Notes under the pieces: generated by a model
The model's input: only the letters and a program-made list of their open reading frames with translations
What the model was told of the DNA's origin: nothing
Database searches by the model: none
Made by a program: the position numbers and the translations under genes
NCBI GenBank assembly: GCA_024276995.1
Contig: JAJRWB010000043.1
Coordinates: 62,001 to 126,000 of the forward strand
Length of the DNA stretch: 64,000 bases
From: Candidatus Eiseniibacteriota bacterium
GTDB taxonomy: Bacteria; Orphanbacterota; Orphanbacteria; Orphanbacterales; Orphanbacteraceae
Direction: 5' to 3'
Shown here: positions 8,507 to 16,376 of the stretch, one piece after another
Position numbering within the stretch: position 1 is the first letter of the stretch
Layout: every line of letters starts with the position of its first letter

Positions 8507-10408
8507 ATGACGCGGATCCGCGGCGGTTGCAGGATGGTCTTTCTTCTATGGATCGCCGTTTGCGCGATTCTTCCCGGTGCCGCGAGGGCGGAAGGGGAGA
8601 AGGTGGCGGCGGTAAGCCGCGCGGCGATCGACGACCGGTACAAGTGGAATGTGGCGGCTCTATTCGCGAGCGACGAGGAGTGGGAGGCGCGGTTCGGTCG
8701 TCTCGAGGAGGCGATCGGCGCGCTCGAAAAGTACAGGGGCACCCTCTCACGTTCTCCCTCGGCGCTTCTCGAATGGTTCGCCGCGCGGGACAGCGTGGCG
8801 CGCCGGTATGACATGCTCAGCGTGTACGCGTCTCTTCGCGCCGACGAGGACACCCGTGTTGCGCTCTACCAGGACATGGACGCCAGGGCATCGCGCCTCG
8901 GAACGCTTCTGAAGGAGAAAACCTCCTGGGCCGATCCCGAGATCGCCGCGATCGACGCCGATACGCTTCGCGCTTTCATCGCCCGCAAAAAGGGTCTCGA
9001 GACGTATCGGTTCCACATCGAGGACGGCATCCGCCGGAGGGCGCACGTGCTCTCACCTCGGGAGGAGGAGCTTCTCGCCATGTCGGGTACCGCTCTTGCC
9101 GCTCCGGCGAAGATCGCCGGTATGCTGCGAAACGCCGACATGGAATTCCCCGACGTCATCGACGAAGAGGGTCGCGAAGTGACACTCACCCCCGGGCGGT
9201 TCGAGTCGTTCCGCGCCTCTGCCGACGCGCGACTGAGACGGGACGCCTACATCGGCATGCTCGGCGCGTACGAGGGGAAGGCGAACACGCTGGCGGCCGC
9301 CCTTTCGGGGACGGTGGAAGCGCATATTTTCCATGCCCGCGCGAGGGGATTCGATTCATCCCTCGAGGCGTCGCTCTTTCGGAACAACATCCCGCCGGAG
9401 GTGTACAGCAGCCTGATCGACGCGGTGTCGAAGAATATCGAACCGGTGCATCGCTACGTCGCCCTCAGGAAAAAGGCGCTCGGCCTAAACGAAATCCATT
9501 ATTGCGATCTCTACCCTTCTCTCGCGGAAAACCCGCCGGGCGCCGTCTCGTGGGACGAGGCGGTCGAAAAGGTGCTCGAATGCGTCCGTCCCCTCGGCGC
9601 GGAGTACGCCGGAGCGCTGCGCGAAGGGCTCCGTTCCGGCTGGGTCGATGTCTACGAGAACGAGGGAAAACGGAGCGGCGCCTACTCGAACGGGGCGCAC
9701 GGTTCGATGCCGTACATTCTGCTGAATTTCGGCGACAACATCGACGGCGTCTTCACACTCGCCCACGAGACGGGCCACTCGATGCACTCTCTTCTCACCG
9801 GCCGCCGCCAGGCGTATGTGAACTCCGACTACTCCACCTTCGTTGCCGAGGTCGCGTCCACGGCGAACGAGGCGCTTCTCCAGCACCGGCTCGAGGAGGA
9901 CGCCGCCGGCGGGGAAACGGACGCGCGGATCTACATTCTCGACAGGTTCCTCAAGGATATGATGGGCACCGTGATCCGCCAGACGATGTTTGCCGACTTC
10001 GAATTGACGATGCACGAAATGGCGGAGCGGGGCGAATCGCTTACCCCCGACGCACTCTGCACGGTGTACGCCGCACTCGTGAGAAAATACTACGGTCCTG
10101 AAATGGTGATCGATCCCGAAACCGCCTACACGTGGGCGAGGATCCCCCACTTCTTCTACAATTTCTACGTGTTCCAATACGCGACGAGCTACGCGGCGTC
10201 ATACGCCATCGCCGAGAAGATCCTCGCCGGCGAGCCGGGCGCCGTGGAGAAATATCTCGGTCTGCTCGCCGAGGGGGGGGGTGATTACCCGATCGAAGAG
10301 CTGAAACGCGCCGGCGTCGACATGACCACTCCCGCGCCGGTGGAGGCGGTGATGCGGGCGTTCGCCGGCGCGGTGAACCGTCTCGAGAAGTTGATCGACG
10401 CTTCGTGA
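8507..10408 (+). CDS. pepF: exported M3 family oligoendopeptidase F
   Basis: 633 residues, ATG with AGGAG upstream. The zinc site H-E-T-G-H at 420-424, followed by S-M-H-S, and the downstream glutamate in S-T-A-N-E-A-L-L-Q define the M3B oligoendopeptidase F family. The length fits, and the C-terminal Y-N-F-Y-V-F-Q-Y-A-T-S segment is the usual substrate-binding region. Unlike cytosolic PepF, the N-terminus is a clear signal peptide (hydrophobic residues 10-22, cleavage after A-R-A near 28), so the enzyme should act in the periplasm or outside on oligopeptides. It stands alone, divergent from the arsenic-type operon, and shows no functional link to it. Confidence 0.92.
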   Translation: MTRIRGGCRMVFLLWIAVCAILPGAARAEGEKVAAVSRAAIDDRYKWNVAALFASDEEWEARFGRLEEAIGALEKYRGTLSRSPSALLEWFAARDSVARRYDMLSVYASLRADEDTRVALYQDMDARASRLGTLLKEKTSWADPEIAAIDADTLRAFIARKKGLETYRFHIEDGIRRRAHVLSPREEELLAMSGTALAAPAKIAGMLRNADMEFPDVIDEEGREVTLTPGRFESFRASADARLRRDAYIGMLGAYEGKANTLAAALSGTVEAHIFHARARGFDSSLEASLFRNNIPPEVYSSLIDAVSKNIEPVHRYVALRKKALGLNEIHYCDLYPSLAENPPGAVSWDEAVEKVLECVRPLGAEYAGALREGLRSGWVDVYENEGKRSGAYSNGAHGSMPYILLNFGDNIDGVFTLAHETGHSMHSLLTGRRQAYVNSDYSTFVAEVASTANEALLQHRLEEDAAGGETDARIYILDRFLKDMMGTVIRQTMFADFELTMHEMAERGESLTPDALCTVYAALVRKYYGPEMVIDPETAYTWARIPHFFYNFYVFQYATSYAASYAIAEKILAGEPGAVEKYLGLLAEGGGDYPIEELKRAGVDMTTPAPVEAVMRAFAGAVNRLEKLIDAS

Positions 10409-10507
10409 TTCCGCGCGATCGCGCGCGGCTCGGCGGTTCGTTCGACGTGATATACCGGAAGCCGGGTCCGGCGAACGTCGCCCGGTTCCCCATTACACGG
10501 GAGATCG

Positions 10508-11974
10508 ATGGGCCGGAAAAGACGATATCTCGACGAAGGGACGGTGCTCGTCGCCGGGAAGTGCATGAAGCTGGCGTGGTACCGCGTTCACCGGCCGGGG
10601 CGTGGTGGGGGAAACGCCGCGGCGAGGCTGGGGCGGCGCCACAAGAGGGATGTGACCGTACTCGTGCGCGCCCTTTTCCCCGGCGGGCGGCGGATCGTGG
10701 AGAGAAATATCGTCCGCGCGCGCCGATCGACGAGGAAGGCGCTTTGCGCCGGAAAGACGGTTCTCTTCCGCCCGGCGTTCCTCCACGACGGCGTGGCGAT
10801 CCGTCCGGACATATTGGAGAGGCGAAGCGATGGAGCGTGGAATGTTTGGGCGGTGAAAGCGTCGTCGGGTGCGGAGCGGCACTTCCAGGGACTGGCGGTG
10901 GAGGTTCATATTTTAAGGAATCTGGGCTTCCGCGTCGTACCGGGGGTGATCCATCTCGACAGGAACGCTACCGTCCGTTCGGCATCGATCTTGAAAAGGA
11001 CGGTATGCGCCCGGCAGGTCGAACGCCTCCTTCCCGAGATCGGTTCGAGAATCCGCGAGCTGAAACGCCGCGTGCGGATCGACTATCCCCGTCCCTTCCC
11101 GTTGAAGCGCATCTGCGGAAGGTGTGAAAGGCTTCACCGCTGCCGGCCCGACCTTCCCGAGCGGAATGTATTCCTCCTATTCCAGGGGGACGGTGGTTGG
11201 CGCGTGGTGGACGAACTGATCGAGCGGGAGATCCTCGATCTCGATGAACTTCCCGACGAGATGGAGCTGACCCATGTGCAGAAGAGACAGATGGCGGCGT
11301 TCCGCAGCGGAAGGGGGGCGGTATCGGGAGATCCGGCGCGATCTCTCGCGGAGCGGACCGAATACCCTCTCTTCTTCCTCGACTTCGAAACGGTTTCCCC
11401 GGCCGTTCCGCGTTATCGAGCGCAGCACCCGTTCGATATCATTCCCTTTCAATGGTCGTGCCATCTCGTGCGTGGGGAAGGGGGACCGGCCGAGCATTTC
11501 GGGTATCTCCATGACGACCGGGACGGCGGGGATCCCCGCCGGGGGGTGATCGAGTCGCTTCTCTCCCTTCTCGGCGGGGAAGGAACGATCCTGGTGTATT
11601 CCGGCTACGAACGTCGGGTGATCGAGAGGATGGCGGAGGTTCACCGCGATCTCGCCCGTCCGTTGCGCGCCCTCGTGTCGAGAATCTTCGATCTTCACGA
11701 GTTCGTCGAGCATTGCTACTATGTGCCGCGGTTCGGCGGTTCGTTTTCGATGAAGAGCGTATACGCCGCCCTTCACGAGGGACGCAGTTACCGCGACCTA
11801 GGCGTGTCCGACGGCACCGCCGCCGTGGAGGCGTTTCTTCGCCTCGTCGAGGAGAAGCCGCCGCCGGAAGAGCGGAAACGGATCCGGGAGAACTTGATCG
11901 AGTACTGCAAGAGAGACACGGCGACCATTGAATCCCTTTACAGGAGACTTATGAAAGTGCGTGCCGAGTGTTGA
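10508..11974 (+). CDS. DUF2779 protein, nuclease-like N-terminus plus RNase H-like C-terminus
   Basis: 488 residues. The C-terminal half carries L-D-F-E-T-V near residue 295, then P-F-D-I-I-P-F-Q-W-S, and a late D-T-A-T-I-E-S-L segment: the DUF2779 pattern of a DnaQ/RNase H-like exonuclease. The N-terminal 200 residues begin like a Cas4/RecB-type domain (G-K-C-M-K-L-A-W-Y; P-D-I-L-E-R... W-A-V-K-A-S) and contain C-G-R-C-E-R-L-H-R-C, a possible Fe-S or zinc cluster. Nucleic-acid cleavage is plausible; the biological role of the family is not known. The stop overlaps the start of the next gene. No CRISPR array or cas gene accompanies it. Confidence 0.75.
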   Translation: MGRKRRYLDEGTVLVAGKCMKLAWYRVHRPGRGGGNAAARLGRRHKRDVTVLVRALFPGGRRIVERNIVRARRSTRKALCAGKTVLFRPAFLHDGVAIRPDILERRSDGAWNVWAVKASSGAERHFQGLAVEVHILRNLGFRVVPGVIHLDRNATVRSASILKRTVCARQVERLLPEIGSRIRELKRRVRIDYPRPFPLKRICGRCERLHRCRPDLPERNVFLLFQGDGGWRVVDELIEREILDLDELPDEMELTHVQKRQMAAFRSGRGAVSGDPARSLAERTEYPLFFLDFETVSPAVPRYRAQHPFDIIPFQWSCHLVRGEGGPAEHFGYLHDDRDGGDPRRGVIESLLSLLGGEGTILVYSGYERRVIERMAEVHRDLARPLRALVSRIFDLHEFVEHCYYVPRFGGSFSMKSVYAALHEGRSYRDLGVSDGTAAVEAFLRLVEEKPPPEERKRIRENLIEYCKRDTATIESLYRRLMKVRAEC

Positions 11975-12603
11975 ACGGGAAAATCATCGATATTTCGAGA
12001 ACCCTTTCGGCCGGTGCGCCGGTGTGGCCGGGCGACGCTCCCTTCCGGCTCGAGAGGAAGATGAGCCTGGAGGGGGGCGATCCGGTGAATCTCACCACGC
12101 TCCACATGAGCCCCCACACGGGAAGTCACGCCGACGCACCGGGCCACGTGGATCGTGCCGGCGCTTCGATCGGCGCGCTGCCCCTTGAACCGTTCATCGG
12201 CCCCGCGCGGGTGCTGACCGTCGCGCCGGGCGAGGATCGGCTCATCGCCACGGCCGCCTTCGCTTCGTGCGACCCGGCCGATCCACCCAGGATTCTTCTT
12301 CGCACCGGCGCCGACGGGACACAGCCCTCCTTCAAGGAGAACTTCCCGGCCCTCTCGCCGGAGGCGGCGGTTCAACTCGTGGCGGATGGCGCGCGCCTCG
12401 TGGGGATCGACACCCCCGGTGTGGACCGATTCGACAGCGTCGACCTGCCGGTACACCGCCACTTCGCCCGAAGCGGCGTCTGCTGGCTGGAGAATCTCGA
12501 TCTCAGCGGGGTGGTCGACGGGATCTACACCCTCGTCGCCCTTCCGCTCAAGATCGAAGGGGGGGACGGGAGTCCCGTGCGAGCGATTCTGATCGATATC
12601 TAA
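11968..12603 (+). CDS. cyclase family / kynurenine formamidase-like metal hydrolase
   Basis: 211 residues. The metal-binding motif H-T-G-S-H-A-D-A-P-G-H near residues 50-60 identifies the cyclase family (KynB-like amidohydrolases), and the length agrees. Members hydrolyse N-formylkynurenine, isatin or related amides. Nothing nearby supports tryptophan catabolism, so the substrate is open. The GTG at 11968 or the next codon, TTG at 11971 (overlapping the upstream stop as TTGA), could be the start; neither has a strong SD, as expected for coupled translation. Confidence 0.85.
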   Translation: MLNGKIIDISRTLSAGAPVWPGDAPFRLERKMSLEGGDPVNLTTLHMSPHTGSHADAPGHVDRAGASIGALPLEPFIGPARVLTVAPGEDRLIATAAFASCDPADPPRILLRTGADGTQPSFKENFPALSPEAAVQLVADGARLVGIDTPGVDRFDSVDLPVHRHFARSGVCWLENLDLSGVVDGIYTLVALPLKIEGGDGSPVRAILIDI

Positions 12604-12659
12604 CAAAATACTATTCAATGTATTATAAGGCTCGACATGCCGCGGGCGACGAAAAGGGG

Positions 12660-12691
12660 TTGTCGATGTGATATAAATATGATATCATATT
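12660..12691 (+). promoter_or_regulatory. promoter with palindromic operator for the SPFH-RHH operon
   Basis: TTGTCG (12660-12665), a 17-base spacer and TATCAT (12683-12688) form a good sigma-70-like promoter in an AT-rich patch. A perfect 16-base palindrome, AATATGATATCATATT (12676-12691), covers the -10 box. A protein bound there would block RNA polymerase. The second gene of the operon encodes a ribbon-helix-helix DNA-binding protein, so autoregulation is the simplest guess. GGAGG follows just before the ATG at 12721. Confidence 0.6.
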
Positions 12692-12720
12692 GATGTCACC
12701 AGCCATAAAGGAGGAAATCG

Positions 12721-13596
12721 ATGGCTTCTGAAAAAACCCGCTCCGCCGCATCGGGCTACGCGATGCTGGTTCTCAACATTCTCCTTTACCCCCTCGCGAT
12801 CATCGGTTTCATCGCCGGTGTGGCGGTCGGCCACGCCCTCCTGATCTTCGCCATGATCGTTCTCCTGCTGCTCAATGTATTCATCTCGATCGGCTTCTTC
12901 GTGGTGAACCCGAATGATGCGCGGGTGCTCGTCCTCTTCGGCACCTACAAGGGAACGGTGAAAAAGAACGGCTTCTTCTGGGCGAATCCTTTCTACCGAA
13001 AGAGAAAGATCACCCTGCGGGCGAGAAACCTGAACGGCGATCGGATCAAGGTGAACGATAAGGAAGGGAACCCGATCGAAATCGCCGCCGTCGTGGTGTG
13101 GCGCGTCCAGGAGACGGCAAAGGCGTCGTTCGACGTCGATGATTACCAGGAGTACGTGGTGGTGCAGAGCGAGGCGGCGGTACGTCACATGGCGGGAAGC
13201 TATCCGTACGATACATTCGATTCGAAGGAGGATGTGATCTCCTTGCGCGGCGGGGCGGACCAGGTGAACCGCGCACTCGAGAAGGAACTCACCGAGCGCT
13301 TCGCTCGGGCGGGTATCGAGGTGATCGAGGCGCGCATCAGCCATCTCGCCTACGCGCAGGAGATCGCCGAGGCGATGCTTCGCCGGCAACAGGCTTCGGC
13401 CGTTGTGGCGGCGAGGACGAAGATCGTCGAGGGTGCCGTCGGCATGGTTCGGCTCGCCCTCGAATCGCTTGCCCGGGAGGGAGTGGTGGAACTCGACGAG
13501 GAAAAGAAAGCGACCATGGTGAGCAACCTCCTCGTCGTTCTCTGCGGCGAGTCGCAGGTCACCCCCGTTGTGAACACGGGAACACTTTACCAGTAG
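12721..13596 (+). CDS. SPFH/band 7 domain membrane protein
   Basis: 291 residues with SD AAAGGAGG. Two membrane segments (about residues 16-36 and 38-62) are followed by V-V-N-P-N-D-A-R-V-L-V-L-F-G and an SPFH domain to about 200. A helical tail has the charged A-R-T-K-I-V-E-G-A pattern of stomatin/prohibitin relatives. These proteins form ring-like oligomers on membrane microdomains. It is followed after 10 bases by a small ribbon-helix-helix gene, a pairing that I believe recurs in other bacteria. The start is clear, and a palindrome-covered promoter lies upstream. Confidence 0.9.
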   Translation: MASEKTRSAASGYAMLVLNILLYPLAIIGFIAGVAVGHALLIFAMIVLLLLNVFISIGFFVVNPNDARVLVLFGTYKGTVKKNGFFWANPFYRKRKITLRARNLNGDRIKVNDKEGNPIEIAAVVVWRVQETAKASFDVDDYQEYVVVQSEAAVRHMAGSYPYDTFDSKEDVISLRGGADQVNRALEKELTERFARAGIEVIEARISHLAYAQEIAEAMLRRQQASAVVAARTKIVEGAVGMVRLALESLAREGVVELDEEKKATMVSNLLVVLCGESQVTPVVNTGTLYQ

Positions 13597-13606
13597 GGGC
13601 GATTCC

Positions 13607-13795
13607 TTGGCACAGCGGAAGGCTTTTCTCCTGCGCATCAACCCGGCGCTCTGGAAGGAAGTAGAGCGGTGGGCGGCGGATGAATTCCGCAGCGTGAACG
13701 GCCAGATTGAATTCCTGCTTCAAAGGGCTGTCCACGAAAGAAGGAGGGGGAACCGTTCGGTTCCCCCTCCGCCGCCGGAGAGCGAGGATGAGTAG
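13607..13795 (+). CDS. small Arc/MetJ-type ribbon-helix-helix protein
   Basis: 62 residues, TTG start 10 bases after the SPFH stop. Residues 5-42 (R-K-A-F-L-L-R-I-N-P-A-L-W-K-E-V-E-R-W then S-V-N-G-Q-I-E-F-L-L) match a ribbon-helix-helix DNA-binding fold: a short beta strand, helix, turn and helix. The last 15 residues are proline/glutamate-rich and are partly encoded by a strong hairpin. No toxin gene is adjacent, so an antitoxin role is unlikely. It may regulate the palindrome upstream of the SPFH gene. Weak SD (GGGG); probably translated by coupling. Confidence 0.75.
   Translation: MAQRKAFLLRINPALWKEVERWAADEFRSVNGQIEFLLQRAVHERRRGNRSVPPPPPESEDE
13743..13770. terminator. hairpin at the 3' end of the SPFH-RHH operon
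   Basis: Two perfect 13-base arms, GGAGGGGGAACCG and CGGTTCCCCCTCC, separated by TT. The hairpin lies inside the last codons of the ribbon-helix-helix gene and 40 bases before the end of the convergent arsM gene. No T-run follows on either strand, so it is at best a weak or Rho-assisted bidirectional terminator, or an mRNA-stabilising structure. Confidence 0.45.
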
Positions 13796-13809
13796 ATGCG
13801 CGCCTCCTC

Positions 13810-14727
13810 TCACACCGGTTTTCGCGCGAAGAAGCCGACACTCGCGGCGACCACCCGGTTCGCCTCGAGAAACGATTCGACCAGCTCCTTCGACAGCCCT
13901 CCTCCGCAACCGCAGCCGCTAACTTCCTCCGAAACGACAAGCCGCGCGATTGCCGCACAGTCGTACTCCTGCCTCGATCTGGCTTCCACGCCGGCGAGTC
14001 CCGCCGCGGCGAGACCCTCTTTGTACTCCTTTTCGGAGATGGCGCCCGCGATGCACGAACCGTGGAGCGCCGGAAGGGAGCGGAGAAAGTCGGGCGCCTC
14101 GTCGAGCACCACGTCGGAGACGAGCATCCGCCCGCCCGGCTTCAAAACCCTGGCGATCTCGGCGAAGACCTTCTCCTTCTCGGGGGAGAGATTGATCACG
14201 CAGTTGGAGATCACCCAGTCGACCGATTCCGAATCGACGGGCAGCTCTTCGATGATTCCCTTGCGGATGTCGACGTTGTTCAGGCCGGCGGCGGCCGCGT
14301 TCGCCTTCGCCCGTTCGATCATTTCGTCGGTCATATCGACACCGATCGCCTTTCCGGTTGGTCCTACGATCCGCGCGGCGAGAAGGATATCGATACCCGC
14401 CCCCGACCCGAGGTCAAGCACCGTGTCCCCCTCGGCGATTTCGCTCAGCGCAAGCGGGTTGCCGCAACCGAACGAATTGACCGCCGCGTCGCGCGGCAGG
14501 GAGCGGAGTTCCTCGTCGGTGTACCCGGCGAGAAGGGCGAGTACCCCTTTCGACGGACTCACCACTTTGCCGCAACAGCTTTCGGACGACGGCGCGCCGC
14601 CGGAGGAGGCAGTGGAAGCCGGACCCTCCATGCCGTCTCGCGCAGATTCCTCTTCGGACGGGGGCCGGGAAACGGCTTTCGCATAAGCCTCCTTCACTTG
14701 TTCCCGGATCTTTTCGTGGTCGCTCAT
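13810..14727 (-). CDS. arsM: arsenite S-adenosylmethionine methyltransferase
   Basis: 305 residues, ATG with GAGGAG upstream; a longer frame upstream overlaps arsR and is not needed. Motifs: C51-C52, L-D-L-G-S-G-A-G-I-D near 104-113 (SAM binding), G-V-D-M-T at 129, N-C176-V-I-N-L-S and G-S-C225-I-A-G-A. These four cysteines correspond to the arsenic-binding residues of characterised ArsM enzymes, which convert As(III) to mono-, di- and trimethyl species. It lies 10 bases downstream of arsR in the same operon, which supports arsenic-responsive expression. Unlike the fusion at 5737-8235, it lacks the long C-terminal ArsM extension. Confidence 0.92.
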   Translation of the reverse strand: MSDHEKIREQVKEAYAKAVSRPPSEEESARDGMEGPASTASSGGAPSSESCCGKVVSPSKGVLALLAGYTDEELRSLPRDAAVNSFGCGNPLALSEIAEGDTVLDLGSGAGIDILLAARIVGPTGKAIGVDMTDEMIERAKANAAAAGLNNVDIRKGIIEELPVDSESVDWVISNCVINLSPEKEKVFAEIARVLKPGGRMLVSDVVLDEAPDFLRSLPALHGSCIAGAISEKEYKEGLAAAGLAGVEARSRQEYDCAAIARLVVSEEVSGCGCGGGLSKELVESFLEANRVVAASVGFFARKPV

Positions 14728-14737
14728 CTGTTTCTCC

Positions 14738-15061
14738 TCACTCACTCCTTTGTGGATATCGGCATGAAATGCCGCTCGGACAGCATTGCTCAATATAATC
14801 TGCGATATTCCGGAGTCGCTTCACGATTTCAGGGAACCGCACACTGTAATGTACCTCTTTCCCCTTCCTCTCCGACCGGACGATTCCCGCCTCGCGCAGC
14901 GTGGAAAGGTGCCTCGAAACAACCGAAAGATCGACCTCGATGCAGCACGCTGTTTCGCTCACCGTGGCGGGTCGGCCGAGATTGATCAGTTGAGCGAGGA
15001 GCCTGAGCCGGGTCGGATCGCCGAGCGCCTTGTAGAACCGGGGGTCGCCGAAGGAATCCAA
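14738..15061 (-). CDS. arsR: ArsR family metalloregulator
   Basis: 107 residues from a TTG at 15061 with AAAGGAG six bases upstream. A GTG at 15097 would extend the frame, but would place the operator palindrome inside the gene. Winged helix-turn-helix: F-Y-K-A-L-G-D-P-T-R-L-R-L-L near 9-22 and D-L-S-V-V-S-R-H-L recognition helix near 44-52. Candidate metal ligands are C39-C40 in the helix before the recognition helix and C93-C94 plus C100 at the C-terminus. This differs from the classical ELCVCDL arrangement. Expected to repress arsRM and release on As(III). First gene of the operon, divergent from a GH113-like gene. Confidence 0.9.
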   Translation of the reverse strand: MDSFGDPRFYKALGDPTRLRLLAQLINLGRPATVSETACCIEVDLSVVSRHLSTLREAGIVRSERKGKEVHYSVRFPEIVKRLRNIADYIEQCCPSGISCRYPQRSE

Positions 15062-15079
15062 TCGAATCTCCTTTGTTGC

Positions 15080-15135
15080 GCAATTGAACAATTGCACCTA
15101 CTTGCAAGTGTAGATGATTCTTCATGAGAGTGCAA
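15080..15135 (-). promoter_or_regulatory. arsRM promoter and ArsR operator region
   Basis: On the minus strand TTGCAC (15135-15130), 17 bases and TACACT (15112-15107) make a moderate sigma-70-type promoter. Just downstream lie two palindromes: ACTTGCAAGT (15100-15109) and GCAATTG-AA-CAATTGC (15080-15095, perfect 7-base arms). The second sits directly before the SD of arsR. Both are in the right place to be ArsR binding sites. The operator role is inferred from position and symmetry. Confidence 0.6.
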
Positions 15136-15255
15136 CGAAAAAAAAGAATTGAACCGTCCGGGCTGATGCCGCTCTGCCCAATAGGTCGACCGGGGCGGAC
15201 GGGAACCCGATCGCCGTGTGTATGGTATTCTTCCTGTTCCCCCCGGAGATGGACC

Positions 15256-16308
15256 ATGACTCGATTCGATTGCTTTCTCGCGATACCGGTCTTGCTTCTC
15301 GGCGTGATCTTCGCCGGCGCCGTTCAGGCGGAAGGGGATCGTACAACGGCCATCCGGCCGGAGACGGGGAACGTCCGTGAAAGCGGCAAGGTGAAAGGCA
15401 TGACCGTATCGTGCGCCACTTGGGGGTGGGAGTGGGGTACCGACGAGATGGTGGAAACGATGCGCGAGCTTCGCGGCATGGGGGTGAACTGGATTACCAT
15501 CCATCCGTATGCGCGGATCCGCGGCGACGGCGAGGTGTCGAACGGCTACCAAGAGGAGGGGGGCGCTCCCGCGTGGCTCACCCGGCCGATCGACGAGGCA
15601 CATCGTCTCGGTCTGAAGATCTTGATCAAGCCGCATCTCGCCTACTGGGGGAGCCGCTTCAACTGGCGGGGCGAGATCGAGTTTCACACCGACGCGGAGT
15701 GGGATCGCTTCTTCACCACGTACGGGGAGTGGCTCGCCTGGCTCGTCGACACCTGCCCGGAAGCGGATGCCTTCGTGATCGGCACGGAACTCGATAAGAC
15801 GGTCCGGTTCGAGAAAAGGTGGCGCGCCATCATCGCCGACGTGAGGAGAAGGACCGACCGGCCGATCACCTATGCGGCGAACTGGTCCGATTACGCGGCC
15901 GTGCCGTTCTGGGACGCTCTCGACGTGATCGGCATCCAGTGGTACTTCCCCGTGGCGGAGGGCATCGGCATGCCCGCGCCGGAGGAGCTGAGACGGTCGT
16001 GGGCCGAGAGAATCTGGGAGGTGACCGCCTTCGCGGACAGCCTCGGGAAGAAGATCGTTCTCACCGAACTCGGCTACAACCGCTCCGCCGACGCCGCCCT
16101 CCAGCCCTGGGACTACCGCTCGGGCGGCGCGGATGCCGAAGAGGTGCAGCGGCGTTGCCTGGCCGCGGCGCTCGATGCGGTGAATGAGAGTGATTCCGTG
16201 GTGGGCGCATTCCTGTGGAAGTGGTTTCCCGGCGATCAGCGGGGACGGAACTTCATCCTCTCCACGCCTACCATGCGTGAAGTGATTTCCAGCCATTGGT
16301 TGAACTGA
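15256..16308 (+). CDS. exported glycoside hydrolase, GH113-like TIM barrel
   Basis: 350 residues with SD GGAGA. A signal peptide occupies residues 1-25 (cleavage after V-Q-A). The mature part has a beta/alpha-barrel pattern: G-V-N-W-I-T-I-H-P-Y near 79, L-I-K-P-H-L near 122, F-V-I-G-T-E-L-D near 175 (candidate acid/base Glu), D-V-I-G-I-Q-W-Y-F-P and I-V-L-T-E-L-G-Y near 275 (candidate nucleophile Glu). This matches the GH113 beta-mannanase-like family. The real substrate of bacterial relatives outside the characterised mannanases is uncertain. It is divergent from arsR and appears monocistronic. Confidence 0.75.
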   Translation: MTRFDCFLAIPVLLLGVIFAGAVQAEGDRTTAIRPETGNVRESGKVKGMTVSCATWGWEWGTDEMVETMRELRGMGVNWITIHPYARIRGDGEVSNGYQEEGGAPAWLTRPIDEAHRLGLKILIKPHLAYWGSRFNWRGEIEFHTDAEWDRFFTTYGEWLAWLVDTCPEADAFVIGTELDKTVRFEKRWRAIIADVRRRTDRPITYAANWSDYAAVPFWDALDVIGIQWYFPVAEGIGMPAPEELRRSWAERIWEVTAFADSLGKKIVLTELGYNRSADAALQPWDYRSGGADAEEVQRRCLAAALDAVNESDSVVGAFLWKWFPGDQRGRNFILSTPTMREVISSHWLN

Positions 16309-16376
16309 GGCCGCCCGGCCGTTCGACCGCGTGGCGTGCGGCGTGCGGCGCGTCGGATCCGACCGATACCCGGCGT

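Noticed and set aside
10508-11974. Cas4-like start of the DUF2779 protein as a sign of a CRISPR locus
   Set aside because: No repeat array and no other cas gene is present; DUF2779 proteins occur outside CRISPR loci.
13607-13795. RHH protein as an antitoxin of a toxin-antitoxin pair
   Set aside because: No toxin-like gene is adjacent; its only close partner is the SPFH gene.
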